Shown here: positions 36,542 to 44,355 of the stretch, piece by piece | How positions within the stretch are numbered: the first letter of the stretch is position 1 | How the letters are laid out: each line of letters starts with the position of its first letter | NCBI RefSeq assembly: GCF_010672085.1 | Contig: NZ_JAAHHT010000019.1 | Span: forward strand, 53,840 to 117,839 | Origin: Okeania sp. SIO3I5 | Lineage (GTDB): Bacteria > Cyanobacteriota > Cyanobacteriia > Cyanobacteriales > Microcoleaceae | Reading direction: 5' to 3' | Length of the DNA: 64,000 nucleotides | Program-made: the position numbers and the translations under genes | The notes under the pieces: model-generated | The model's input: the letters and a program-made list of their open reading frames with translations, nothing else | Told to the model about the DNA's origin: nothing | The model's database searches: none

Positions 36542-36681
36542 TTACCATCCTTTGCTACCCAAAGGTTTTCTTAGTTGTTGATACAATCGCTTTTGAAGAG
36601 TATTGATTAATATTTTTTGTTCTTATAAAGATAATTTTTCAACTGTTTCAATTGCTTGTTGAAAGTCTGAAGTCTTAATCA
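36542..36681 (-). pseudogene. Remnant of a small antitoxin-like protein
   Basis: On the minus strand an ATG at 36679-36681 opens MIKTSDFQQAIETVEKLSL, then an in-frame TAA, and continues EQKILINTLQKRLYQQLRKP to a second TAA at 36542-36544. The pattern (IETVEKLSLxEQKILINxLQKRL) is that of short cyanobacterial proteins often paired with toxins. The stop replaces what is normally Glu, so this looks like a nonsense remnant. It lies between the gp25 and cargo genes and is probably unrelated to the eCIS. Confidence 0.5.
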
Positions 36682-36733
36682 TAATTCCTCAGTAATTTTG
36701 ATTTAATCTTCTGTCGATTTTATCATATTTCAA

Positions 36734-37135
36734 TTATTGAGCATCATCAAGATAAAAAGGATAAACCATATTAGACCTAGTATTAGTTGCCCGAACAGTA
36801 TAACTTACACCAATTAATAATAAACCCTGTTCTTCTCCTTCTTCAACACTAATATCATCCACTTCTATTCGAGGTTCATGCTCCAAAAGAGCATCAGAAA
36901 CTGTACCTCTAATTCTAGTAATTAAACTTTGAGTAATTTCCTCAAACATAAACTGACTTAACTCACAACCAAAGTCTAATTGCATAACTCTTTCTGAGGG
37001 ACCAGTTGAGAGAATAATCTCTAAACTCTCTCTAATATCTTCCTCATTTGATACCATTTCTACTGTTCCCGTATCCTTATTAAAGGTAGGTGGAAAACTC
37101 CATCCTGTTCCTAAAAATGAAAGCTCTGTTTCCAT
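36734..37135 (-). CDS. gp25/GPW-like baseplate protein (Afp9-like sheath initiator)
   Basis: The 133-aa protein is of normal size for the gp25 family. Key features are FLGTGWSFPPTF at the start, EEDIRESLEIILSTGPSERV, MQLDFGCELSQFMFEE and the closing NMVYPFYL. In phage T4, gp25 joins the wedge and nucleates sheath polymerisation; Afp9/PVC9 does the same in eCIS. It is transcribed 73 bp after the VgrG-like gene. Confidence 0.92.
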   Translation of the reverse strand: METELSFLGTGWSFPPTFNKDTGTVEMVSNEEDIRESLEIILSTGPSERVMQLDFGCELSQFMFEEITQSLITRIRGTVSDALLEHEPRIEVDDISVEEGEEQGLLLIGVSYTVRATNTRSNMVYPFYLDDAQ

Positions 37136-37208
37136 AGTTTACTCGTCCTTTTTTTTTATATATTTTAGTAAGTATATGAAGTAGGATTAAAGCTAATTTT
37201 ATCTTTGC

Positions 37209-38843
37209 TTAAATAACATCCACTTTTGAACCTTTAATATCGATATTTTTACCTTCAATTGTAATATCTTTACTGGATTTAATCTGAATTCCCTTATCAT
37301 CCATAGTAATCGTATTACCATTTTCATCTGTTAAATTAATTCCTTTACCCTTCTCTGATAATTCAATCTTATTACCTTTTTTGGTACTAATTTCAATTAA
37401 CTTATTTTCATCATCAAAAATTATTTGTAATGATTCCTTAGTTACAATTCCTTTCTTATTATTTTTCTCAGTTACTTCTAAACCAGCAGGTAAAGCATTT
37501 TTTTGACTATATACAGCCCCTAAAACTATAGCTTGTCTAGGGTCATCATTAATAAAGCCAACAATTACTTCATCACCAGGTTCTGGTCTAAAGAAAATAC
37601 CTCTTTTATTACCAGCTTCCACAGAAGCTAATCTTGCCCAAACAATACCATCTGTTTCAATTGATGGAATTTTTACTTTTACCCTAAACTGTTTATCTGG
37701 GTCTGCTTCATACTTATCAATAATTCCCATTTGCAAACCATTAATTGCTGGAATTAATCCTGCTGCTGAAGTATCAATAATATCATCATTTTGTCGATAA
37801 AAAAAGTCAGCAGATAAGCCAAACTGTACATCAGTTTGCCAACCTTCCACATCAACTTGATGGCGAATTCCTGTTACTAATGTACTCCCATTGAAGCGAT
37901 CGCTAATACCAGCAACTTCAATGATATCTCCTGGTTTTACCTTAGCAAACCCAGGCACTTTGAAACGACCTTTTAACATAGACAAACTACTTTTTAATAA
38001 TTTTGCATCTGCCCAAGCTTGTATTTCTTGTTCTTCTATTTGAGTTATACTTGTTAGATTAATTTTATCTCCACCAACAGCTTTTGATAATGATGAATCT
38101 CCTTTTAAATTACCTTGCTTAAGATTAAACTTTTTACCTTTTGATTCTAATACTTTCTGATTTTTAATATCCCATGCATGACTTTTTACTTCTCCATATT
38201 GATAACGAATATCAGCTTCCATTTCTAATTCATAAATCTCATTCCTACCATACTCAAATGTATGTTTTGCTGAACCGCTTAAATCTGGCTCTTCTACAGT
38301 AATTTTACCATCATCAACTATAACCCAGTTACCATTAATATCAGCACGAGATAAAACAAAATCCCAATCGGTGCAGTAATATTGCACCATTTCTTTGTAC
38401 TTTGCTTTAGTTGCTTTAGATGTAACTTGTAACCCTGCATTTTTAACTATTTTATTAATAATTTCATTATCTTTCATATCTCGAAAGACAATACTTTTTC
38501 TTTCGGTACTAAGTTTAATCGCTGCATCTTTTAAGTCAATGGTAAGCAAAGAACTATATCGATCTGCTTGCACAGAGTGTTTAACTACAATACCCTGAAA
38601 AACTGTCGCTTCCTCTGCAACATTACCTTCATAACGAAGTTTAATTTCGATTGTTTTACCAGGCTTAAAAAAGTTACTATTACTAATAGCAAATTCCTGT
38701 TTTGCAGCGTCACCATCTAAGAGAATTATTTGAGCAGAAGGAATTTTATTTACCTCTTTAATAATGTCAATTGACATAACACAGTATTCTGGGTCTAGAG
38801 TAGACCCTTCACTCAAAATTGTTGCTGTGACGACACCACTCAT
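37209..38843 (-). CDS. VgrG-like central spike protein (Afp8-like)
   Basis: The 544-aa protein fuses gp27-like and gp5-like parts. The hub part (~1-355) contains EYCVMSIDIIKEVNKIPSAQ, GIVVKHSV and QADIRYQYGEVKSHAWD-type segments. The OB-fold part (~370-455) has KFRVKVKIP, GIVWARLASVEAG, RGIFFRPEPGDEVIVGFIND and DPRQAIVLGAVY. The C-terminal needle (~480-544) shows IEISTKKGNKIELSEKGKGI and alternating strands ending IKGSKVDVI. It forms the trimer under the PAAR-like tip and initiates the tube. It follows the LysM gene by 6 bp, so the two are probably co-translated. Confidence 0.92.
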   Translation of the reverse strand: MSGVVTATILSEGSTLDPEYCVMSIDIIKEVNKIPSAQIILLDGDAAKQEFAISNSNFFKPGKTIEIKLRYEGNVAEEATVFQGIVVKHSVQADRYSSLLTIDLKDAAIKLSTERKSIVFRDMKDNEIINKIVKNAGLQVTSKATKAKYKEMVQYYCTDWDFVLSRADINGNWVIVDDGKITVEEPDLSGSAKHTFEYGRNEIYELEMEADIRYQYGEVKSHAWDIKNQKVLESKGKKFNLKQGNLKGDSSLSKAVGGDKINLTSITQIEEQEIQAWADAKLLKSSLSMLKGRFKVPGFAKVKPGDIIEVAGISDRFNGSTLVTGIRHQVDVEGWQTDVQFGLSADFFYRQNDDIIDTSAAGLIPAINGLQMGIIDKYEADPDKQFRVKVKIPSIETDGIVWARLASVEAGNKRGIFFRPEPGDEVIVGFINDDPRQAIVLGAVYSQKNALPAGLEVTEKNNKKGIVTKESLQIIFDDENKLIEISTKKGNKIELSEKGKGINLTDENGNTITMDDKGIQIKSSKDITIEGKNIDIKGSKVDVI

Positions 38844-38849
38844 TATTTT

Positions 38850-39560
38850 TTATTCTGATTGTTCTTCTTTAATCGGAGGAAATTTAAGATTCGTACCTGT
38901 TTTTAACTTTCTAAAATTATTGAGATTATTAACTTTAGCAATCTGAATATAATAGGCAGGATCGCCGTAGATTGTTTGTGTCATTAAAGGTAATTTATCT
39001 CCTGTTTTTACCATCCTAGAATGATATACATCGGGAGAATTTTTATTTTCTTTTTTAACCCGTTTGGAATCTTCTATATCCCCACAAAAAACAGTTTCTA
39101 GTTCTGCTCTAGTAGGTTGTCCGCTGCGATTAAAAAGAGTATAATTAATCTGAACTGATTGAAGGCGACAACTAAAATTTAAGTCTCCCCATTCAATTTT
39201 CAAATACTTAGGTTCATGGATGTTTCCATCCATATCAGTAGTTAATTTTAGAAAAGTCTGGACTCGTTTATAAACATCATTTTCCCCTGAAGATAATAAA
39301 TTTGTTGCTCCCATACTCGTAACTCCCGTATTATCTAAAATTAATTTCAGAGACAACTCCTGGGGTTTAGAGAGAGAATATTTAACCATACGTGCGCTGG
39401 TATTAATCCCTTGATAAGTTTGAAAAACATTTTCGTATTTCAAGGAATATGATTCGGGATTAAACATCACTTCAAAGGTATCTTTTGGGGAACCACTTCG
39501 AGCTACTTTGTCATAAACATTAATCTTGAGCTTTTCTAGTTTAAAAGGATTTTTAATCAC
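38850..39560 (-). CDS. LysM-containing CIS tube-initiator protein (Afp7-like)
   Basis: The 236-aa protein starts FKLEKLKINVYDKVARSG, then FEVMFNPESYSLKYENVFQT, the signature of the CIS_tube (gp53/Afp7-like) family. The C-terminal ~55 residues form a LysM-like repeat (YHSRMVKTGDKLPLMTQTIY, ending LKTGTNLKFPPI). It should sit between tube and spike as a hub adaptor. Tight spacing to neighbours (9 bp from the DUF5908 gene, 6 bp to the spike gene) supports one transcript. Confidence 0.9.
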   Translation of the reverse strand: MIKNPFKLEKLKINVYDKVARSGSPKDTFEVMFNPESYSLKYENVFQTYQGINTSARMVKYSLSKPQELSLKLILDNTGVTSMGATNLLSSGENDVYKRVQTFLKLTTDMDGNIHEPKYLKIEWGDLNFSCRLQSVQINYTLFNRSGQPTRAELETVFCGDIEDSKRVKKENKNSPDVYHSRMVKTGDKLPLMTQTIYGDPAYYIQIAKVNNLNNFRKLKTGTNLKFPPIKEEQSE

Positions 39561-39569
39561 TTCTATTTT

Positions 39570-39737
39570 TTACCTCTCTCGTTGACGTTCTAATATTTTC
39601 AGCACTTGTGATACACAAGCAGCAATAATCTCTTGTTTTTGTCCGGTAGTTTCTTCACTTTCAGATTCTGAATTTTCATCATTATTATTGTTAACAATAT
39701 TGGCACGAATAACTAATTCTTTGATTTCTACAGGCAT
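39570..39737 (-). CDS. DUF5908-like eCIS mini-protein
   Basis: This is a 55-aa ORF: MPVEIKELVIRANIV, then an Asn/Glu/Ser-rich middle (NNNNDENSESESEETTGQ), then a helix EIIAACVSQVLKILERQ. The M-P-x-E-I-K-E-L-V-I-R-A start is that of the DUF5908 family, found in many CIS loci next to tube genes, where its role is unknown. It starts 2 bp after the stop of the tube gene and stops 9 bp before the LysM gene, so it fills an otherwise empty gap in a tight operon. Confidence 0.8.
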   Translation of the reverse strand: MPVEIKELVIRANIVNNNNDENSESESEETTGQKQEIIAACVSQVLKILERQRER

Positions 39738-39739
39738 AA

Positions 39740-40219
39740 CTAAACCCTCAAACTTTGAAATCTGGCATAAGCTAATTCCATTGTATCAATTACAACGGCA
39801 TTGTTATTAGCATCTAAATCTGATGTACTCCATTTAACTGGGTAAGCTCTCTGAAATAGCCAACCTGCAATAGGAATACTATCTTCATTTAGTAGTATAA
39901 CTAAAACATTGCTGGGAGCAAATTCCATGGTACTCATAGCAACATTAAACTCTATATTTAGAGGAGAACCAACTACGAATCCTCTTTCTAAAACTAGATT
40001 ATTATAAGTAACCTGGTTTGGCAAACGATGTCTGAATACATTCTCGCCTCCTTCTCGAATATCTGTTGTTTCTATTTCTGCAGAAATTCCAGATACTTTT
40101 TGAAAGCGAATATCTAAAGGATTAGGGACTACTCCACCTACCAAAAAATTAACGAGAAAATGAAATCCTACAGGTGGATTTCCAGTTATATCAACCATTA
40201 TATTAAGAACAAAAGTCAA
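39740..40219 (-). CDS. eCIS tail-tube protein (T4 gp19 family, Afp5-like)
   Basis: The ORF is 159 aa, but MVDITGNPPVGFHFLVNFLV (start at residue 8, 40196-40198) is the better N-terminus, since tube proteins usually start close to GFHFLVxF. NPLDIRFQKVSGISAEIETT, VTYNNLVLERGF and IPIAGWLFQRAYPVKWSTSD are gp19-family traits. Such proteins form hexameric tube rings. Next to the LysM hub gene, it may form the first ring(s). It is separated from the other tube gene by 576 bp of repeats. Confidence 0.9.
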   Translation of the reverse strand: MTFVLNIMVDITGNPPVGFHFLVNFLVGGVVPNPLDIRFQKVSGISAEIETTDIREGGENVFRHRLPNQVTYNNLVLERGFVVGSPLNIEFNVAMSTMEFAPSNVLVILLNEDSIPIAGWLFQRAYPVKWSTSDLDANNNAVVIDTMELAYARFQSLRV

Positions 40220-40795
40220 AGGTTGGTCATTTCAGTTATCAGTTAGACGTTGCATGCAACGTCCGTACAGTTATCAGTACTTCCTGGAATAGGGATAATT
40301 GAAATACGGAATCTTCTTTTTTTTTATCCCCTTAAAAGGGGAAGACCAAAATTTTTCGGTCAACTATCAGCTTCATTACCTTTATAAAAAGGAAAAATTA
40401 ATTGGTAGTCCTGTATATGTAATGGTAAAATTATAGTCAGGCGATCGCTTGGTTATAATAATGAATGAAATACCAAACAATTCCTAGCTGAGAGCTGACT
40501 GCTAATAGCTGAATACTTAGGATATTTTGCCTAAAAACTCCTGTTGAAAAACTTTTCAGGCTTATATCAAATCTGGTAGTATCGGTATAAGAAAATAGAA
40601 ACCGGGTTGGTCTTAAATGCCCCACCATACTAATATCTACCTGCCATAAACCCGGTTTCTTGATCTTACTAGGACTTACCCATAAACCGGGTCAAGGGAG
40701 GAAGTTTAGTGAGAGGGAAAAACAATAATCAAGGCCATAAACCCAGTTTCTTCTTTGGGTCTGCAATTCCTGATATTATTAGTAGAATTTAAGAA
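40220..40795. repeat. Repeat-filled spacer between tube genes
   Basis: It holds the palindrome GACGTTGCATGCAACGTC (~40246), a TATCAAATCTGG-ended AAACCGGGTTGG...AAACCCGGTTTC element (~40563-40662), and an AGGACTTACCCA...GCAATTCCT element (~40670-40772). No gene. Confidence 0.55.
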
Positions 40796-41257
40796 TTATC
40801 CAGGATAGTCAACTTTGAGACTATTCGCCATTAATTCTAAACTCTCAATGGCGACTTCATTGCTAGTAGCATTGAATGATGGTGCATCTAATTTTTTAGG
40901 GAAAGCATCTAGTGCTGTCCAAGAAACGACTGGTTCACCTGCTTCGTCTAATAAGTCAATCTTAAGATCGCGCTTCTCTACAGTATTTAAGTTAATTGTA
41001 TTAATCCAGCTCAACAAATAGCTATCTGCTCTGACAATACCTTTTTGGAGGGTTAGGTTAACAGGTGAATCTAATCCTGGCATGTGCTTTGCCCCTTCTT
41101 TATAACTTAAACCATCTCTATAGGTAATAGTTTCGTATTCAATACTCAGTCCCGATACCTCTGAGAATGCGTGGGAGTCATCATCTCCGATGGTAACTCG
41201 GTAGAAAAATACTGGTAGAGGATAACTAGCTTTAATATCGTCTGGTGTAGTTGCCAT
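40796..41257 (-). CDS. eCIS tail-tube protein (Afp1-like)
   Basis: The 153-aa protein is a gp19-family tube subunit: YPLPVFFYRVTIGDDDSHAF, SEVSGLSIEYETITYRDGLS, NLTLQKGI, LLSWIN and a C-terminal WTALDAFPKKLDAPSFNATS. The FSEVSGLSxE motif and LESLELxxxxL-type ending are typical of the major tube protein. It lies directly after the four sheath genes in transcription order, while in Afp-type loci the first tube gene precedes the sheaths. Confidence 0.93.
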   Translation of the reverse strand: MATTPDDIKASYPLPVFFYRVTIGDDDSHAFSEVSGLSIEYETITYRDGLSYKEGAKHMPGLDSPVNLTLQKGIVRADSYLLSWINTINLNTVEKRDLKIDLLDEAGEPVVSWTALDAFPKKLDAPSFNATSNEVAIESLELMANSLKVDYPG

Positions 41258-41859
41258 AATTTATTGTTCCTTGATTTTAATGTTTGCCTTACCTAATCTT
41301 ACGATTAATTTTACCAAAAAACTAAAGAAAAAAAATTTCTTTTTAGTTAATTTTATTCTTCAAAAAAAGAAGAATTAATTAATAGACTTCTTGCCGAAGT
41401 CAGGGAATAGGGAATAGGGAATAGGGAATAGGGAATAGGGAATGAAATTGTTAATTTCATATCTGGAATTGATTTCATTTTTTATTTTTGGAGATGTCTA
41501 ATTGATAATAGACAATGAATAATGGATAATATCAAATCCGATACCATTGCTCTTATTCAGGATTCTCAAAAATTCTCAAGATAAGAGTCTATATCGTAGG
41601 GGCGCTAGGCGAAACCCATGCCGTTAGGCGATATAGCATTTACCCTTAATCATTGGATGATGATGATAGAATTATATTACTCAGAAGCCAAGCGACTATC
41701 AATTATCCATTGGTAATTATTAATTATTCATTATTAATTATTAATTATTCCATGCACTTTTTTTCTCCTTAGAATGAAAGGCTTTAAACCTAATTGATCG
41801 ACTATCAATTATCCATTGGTAATTATTAATTATTAATTATTAATTATTAATTATTCCAT
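41258..41859. repeat. Spacer upstream of the tube gene with simple repeats
   Basis: It contains AAAGAAAAAAAATTTCTTTT hairpins (~41324-41350), five or so tandem GGGAATA units (~41403-41445), and ATTAATTATTAATTATT repeats. No gene. The 5' side could carry the tube gene's own promoter; I cannot point to one. Confidence 0.5.
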
Positions 41860-43830
41860 CTATCCCTCCTGTAATTTGTGAGAAAATCTGAGAATAATAA
41901 ACTCTACGGGACGAACTGCTGCAATACCTATTTCTACAATCATTCGTCCTTCTAAAATATCCTGTTGTGTCATACTTGTACCTAGTCCCACATTTACAAA
42001 GAAAGCTTGGTCCGGAGCGCTACCTGCAAGCGCTCCTTGTCGCCACAACCCCTCCAAATAAATTTCGATCAAGGATTGGACTTTCAACCAAGTAATACTG
42101 TTGTTAGATTCAAAAACAGCAAAACTGGTAGCTTTTTGAATTGATTCTTCAACAAAATTGAATAGTCGGCGTACAGATACATAACGCCATTCATTGTCGT
42201 TACCTGCTAATGTCCTTGCACCCCAAACTAAGGTGCCTTTGCCTGTAAAAATGCGAATAGCATTAATTGATTTACCTGTAAAGTGAACATTTAGGTCTTC
42301 CTGTCCTTCGTCGTTAATTTTAATTGTGGGACCTGTAACTGATGATAAACTTATATTAGCAGGTGCCTTCCAAACACCCCGCTCTCTGTCTACTGTGGCA
42401 TATATTCCTGCTATAGCGGGACTAGGAGGTAATATGACTCGCTGTTTATCTATCTCTGTTTTAACTTTGTTATACAATTCTGTATTGTCAAACTGATAAT
42501 ACCATAATTGTGGTTGAACGAGGGGTTCATTAGAGACTGGTGAATCTACATTGGCACTACCATCACCGTCTTGCTTCAGGTTAAAGTTGCGATCGCTATT
42601 TTCCTTTTGCCAGTTTTTCCATTCTTTGAGGATTTTTGCTACTTTTGTACTTTCTTCTCTGAGTTTAATAGTAATAGAATTATCACTCACTTCAAAATCT
42701 GCAGCATTCGTATTATCCTCATTGTTAATCGTAATAGTTACTTTAATATCTACTTCTTGTTCATAATCCTGTGTTCCGTGATGGGTAACTACCAGACCAT
42801 TAGGTTTAGTTCTATATATCCTTAAATATAGGAGATCGAGTCTTTTAGGAGGATCGACTTTGCATATACAACCACAACAATTACCATTTTTCCTAACCTC
42901 AAAATTCTTTTTGGGACTATAACTTTTCCATGCCTCAACAATTTTGTCTACACTGTTGCAGTCTTGTTTGACTTTGATTCTGAGAATTTCATCGCGATCG
43001 CCTTTAATTTTAAATTTAACATCTTCTTCCTGGTCACAGTGAATAGTAATATTGATTTTGGGTCGGTCCGACTTACCTCCAGTATAATTGACTATCAGAC
43101 AATTATCATCACCTCTGTATTCAAAGCGTTGGTTATAAAAAGGGTCAATGCTTACAGAATCATCTGTATAATAATAGTTCAGGGAAGTTTGTAAGTAGGG
43201 ATGGTAAGCTGCGCCATATTTTAAATATAGTGTACCTATTCCTTCTCGGAATTGATCTATTCTTCCTATTGGTCGATCGTTGCTATTATTCCTTTCGAGA
43301 ACATCAAAGATAGCAAACCTATCCTTTAATTTATTACACTGTGCTAAAGCTTGTTGACAAAGGTTATAATAATCATTTTCACTATCTAAATTAGTGGCAT
43401 CAGTCAGCAAAATCAAAGTAGGTTCGTCTTCTGTTTCTAAAACATCTAAACCTTCCTCAAAATTTTCGATTAGTTTTTGTGGTGTATTTTCTTGGTAGGT
43501 ACCAATAGAAACAATATAACAACCACCTCCACCATTATCAAAAAACATCTGCAAAGCATAGTACATTAAATACTGGAGGTCACCAATTTCAGAGATCCAA
43601 ATTTCATCAGCGCTCTCTTTAATTTCAAACTTTGTAGGTTCAGCTTTGCCAAAAAATGTTTCATAATCTAGAAGAGAACGAATTAGAGTAGGTTTATTGA
43701 TTAACTCTTCTTGAGTTTTTGGATCGGTATAACCAATAAAAGCAGGAATTGCTGTAGATACACTAGCAACTGAGGGAGGTAATGTAGAAATTTCTTCAAC
43801 ATAAACGTTGGGAGTTTTATATGTCACCAT
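41860..43830 (-). CDS. eCIS contractile sheath protein, two inserted modules
   Basis: The 656-aa protein has a sheath N-terminus (YKTPNVYVEEISTLPPSVAS, VSTAIPAFIGYT) and C-terminus (VDRERGVWKAPANISLSSVT, GKGTLVWGARTLAGNDNEW, FILRFSHKLQEG). Between the N-terminal part (ends LNYYYTDDSV ~226) and the C-terminal part (starts LWYYQFDNTELYN ~440) two modules of ~100 aa are inserted, each with a core like GLxVxYxGxxSDxPKxxI followed by xxITIKLREExTxVxxIxxxW. In contractile tails, insertions at this middle position face outwards. The first module has a CCGCIC cluster, which is unusual for a sheath. Confidence 0.92.
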   Translation of the reverse strand: MVTYKTPNVYVEEISTLPPSVASVSTAIPAFIGYTDPKTQEELINKPTLIRSLLDYETFFGKAEPTKFEIKESADEIWISEIGDLQYLMYYALQMFFDNGGGGCYIVSIGTYQENTPQKLIENFEEGLDVLETEDEPTLILLTDATNLDSENDYYNLCQQALAQCNKLKDRFAIFDVLERNNSNDRPIGRIDQFREGIGTLYLKYGAAYHPYLQTSLNYYYTDDSVSIDPFYNQRFEYRGDDNCLIVNYTGGKSDRPKINITIHCDQEEDVKFKIKGDRDEILRIKVKQDCNSVDKIVEAWKSYSPKKNFEVRKNGNCCGCICKVDPPKRLDLLYLRIYRTKPNGLVVTHHGTQDYEQEVDIKVTITINNEDNTNAADFEVSDNSITIKLREESTKVAKILKEWKNWQKENSDRNFNLKQDGDGSANVDSPVSNEPLVQPQLWYYQFDNTELYNKVKTEIDKQRVILPPSPAIAGIYATVDRERGVWKAPANISLSSVTGPTIKINDEGQEDLNVHFTGKSINAIRIFTGKGTLVWGARTLAGNDNEWRYVSVRRLFNFVEESIQKATSFAVFESNNSITWLKVQSLIEIYLEGLWRQGALAGSAPDQAFFVNVGLGTSMTQQDILEGRMIVEIGIAAVRPVEFIILRFSHKLQEG

Positions 43831-44355
43831 AATTAAATCGTGAGTTTTTGCTTATAGCGCTACGCGCTAGGGAATAGGGAATAGGGAATAGGGAATAGCA
43901 GATTATGAAAAGGTTTTTCCTGCGGAAATGCTCCGCAAACAGGATTTAGAAATATCCTAACCTTAATGCATAGTGCTATAGTTTTCAAATTTGAAAAACA
44001 CTTGAGGACATTTAGGAAGAGGATAGAGTTTTACAGAAATCAAAAGTGAGAGTTACTCTATTAACTTTTAACTTTCTTAAATTCTTACTTTTGAATTTTG
44101 AATTTTGAGGGCGATACAGTTTTACAGAAATCAAAAGTGAGAATTACTCTATTAACTTTTAACTTTATTCAATTCTGACTCTTGACTTCTGAATTTTAAC
44201 TTTTTTTCTTACTTTTGACTTTTGACTTTTGACTTTTGAATTTTGAGGGCGATACAGTTTTACAGAAATCAAAAGTAAGAGTTACTCTATTAACTTTTAG
44301 CTTTCTTAAATTCTGACTTTTGACTTTTGATTTTTGACTTTTGATTTTTGACTTT
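43831..44355. repeat. Spacer with three-fold direct repeat
   Basis: TACAGTTTTACAGAAATCAA with following GAGTTACTCTATTAAC occurs three times (~44030, ~44113 and ~44255), plus ACTTTTGACTTTTGA and GGGAATA simple repeats. No gene. Confidence 0.6.

Noticed and set aside
36734-38843. Type VI secretion system (because of VgrG-like and gp25-like genes)
   Set aside because: There is no TssB/C pair, TssJLM membrane complex or ClpV; the sheath and ATPase are of the eCIS type.
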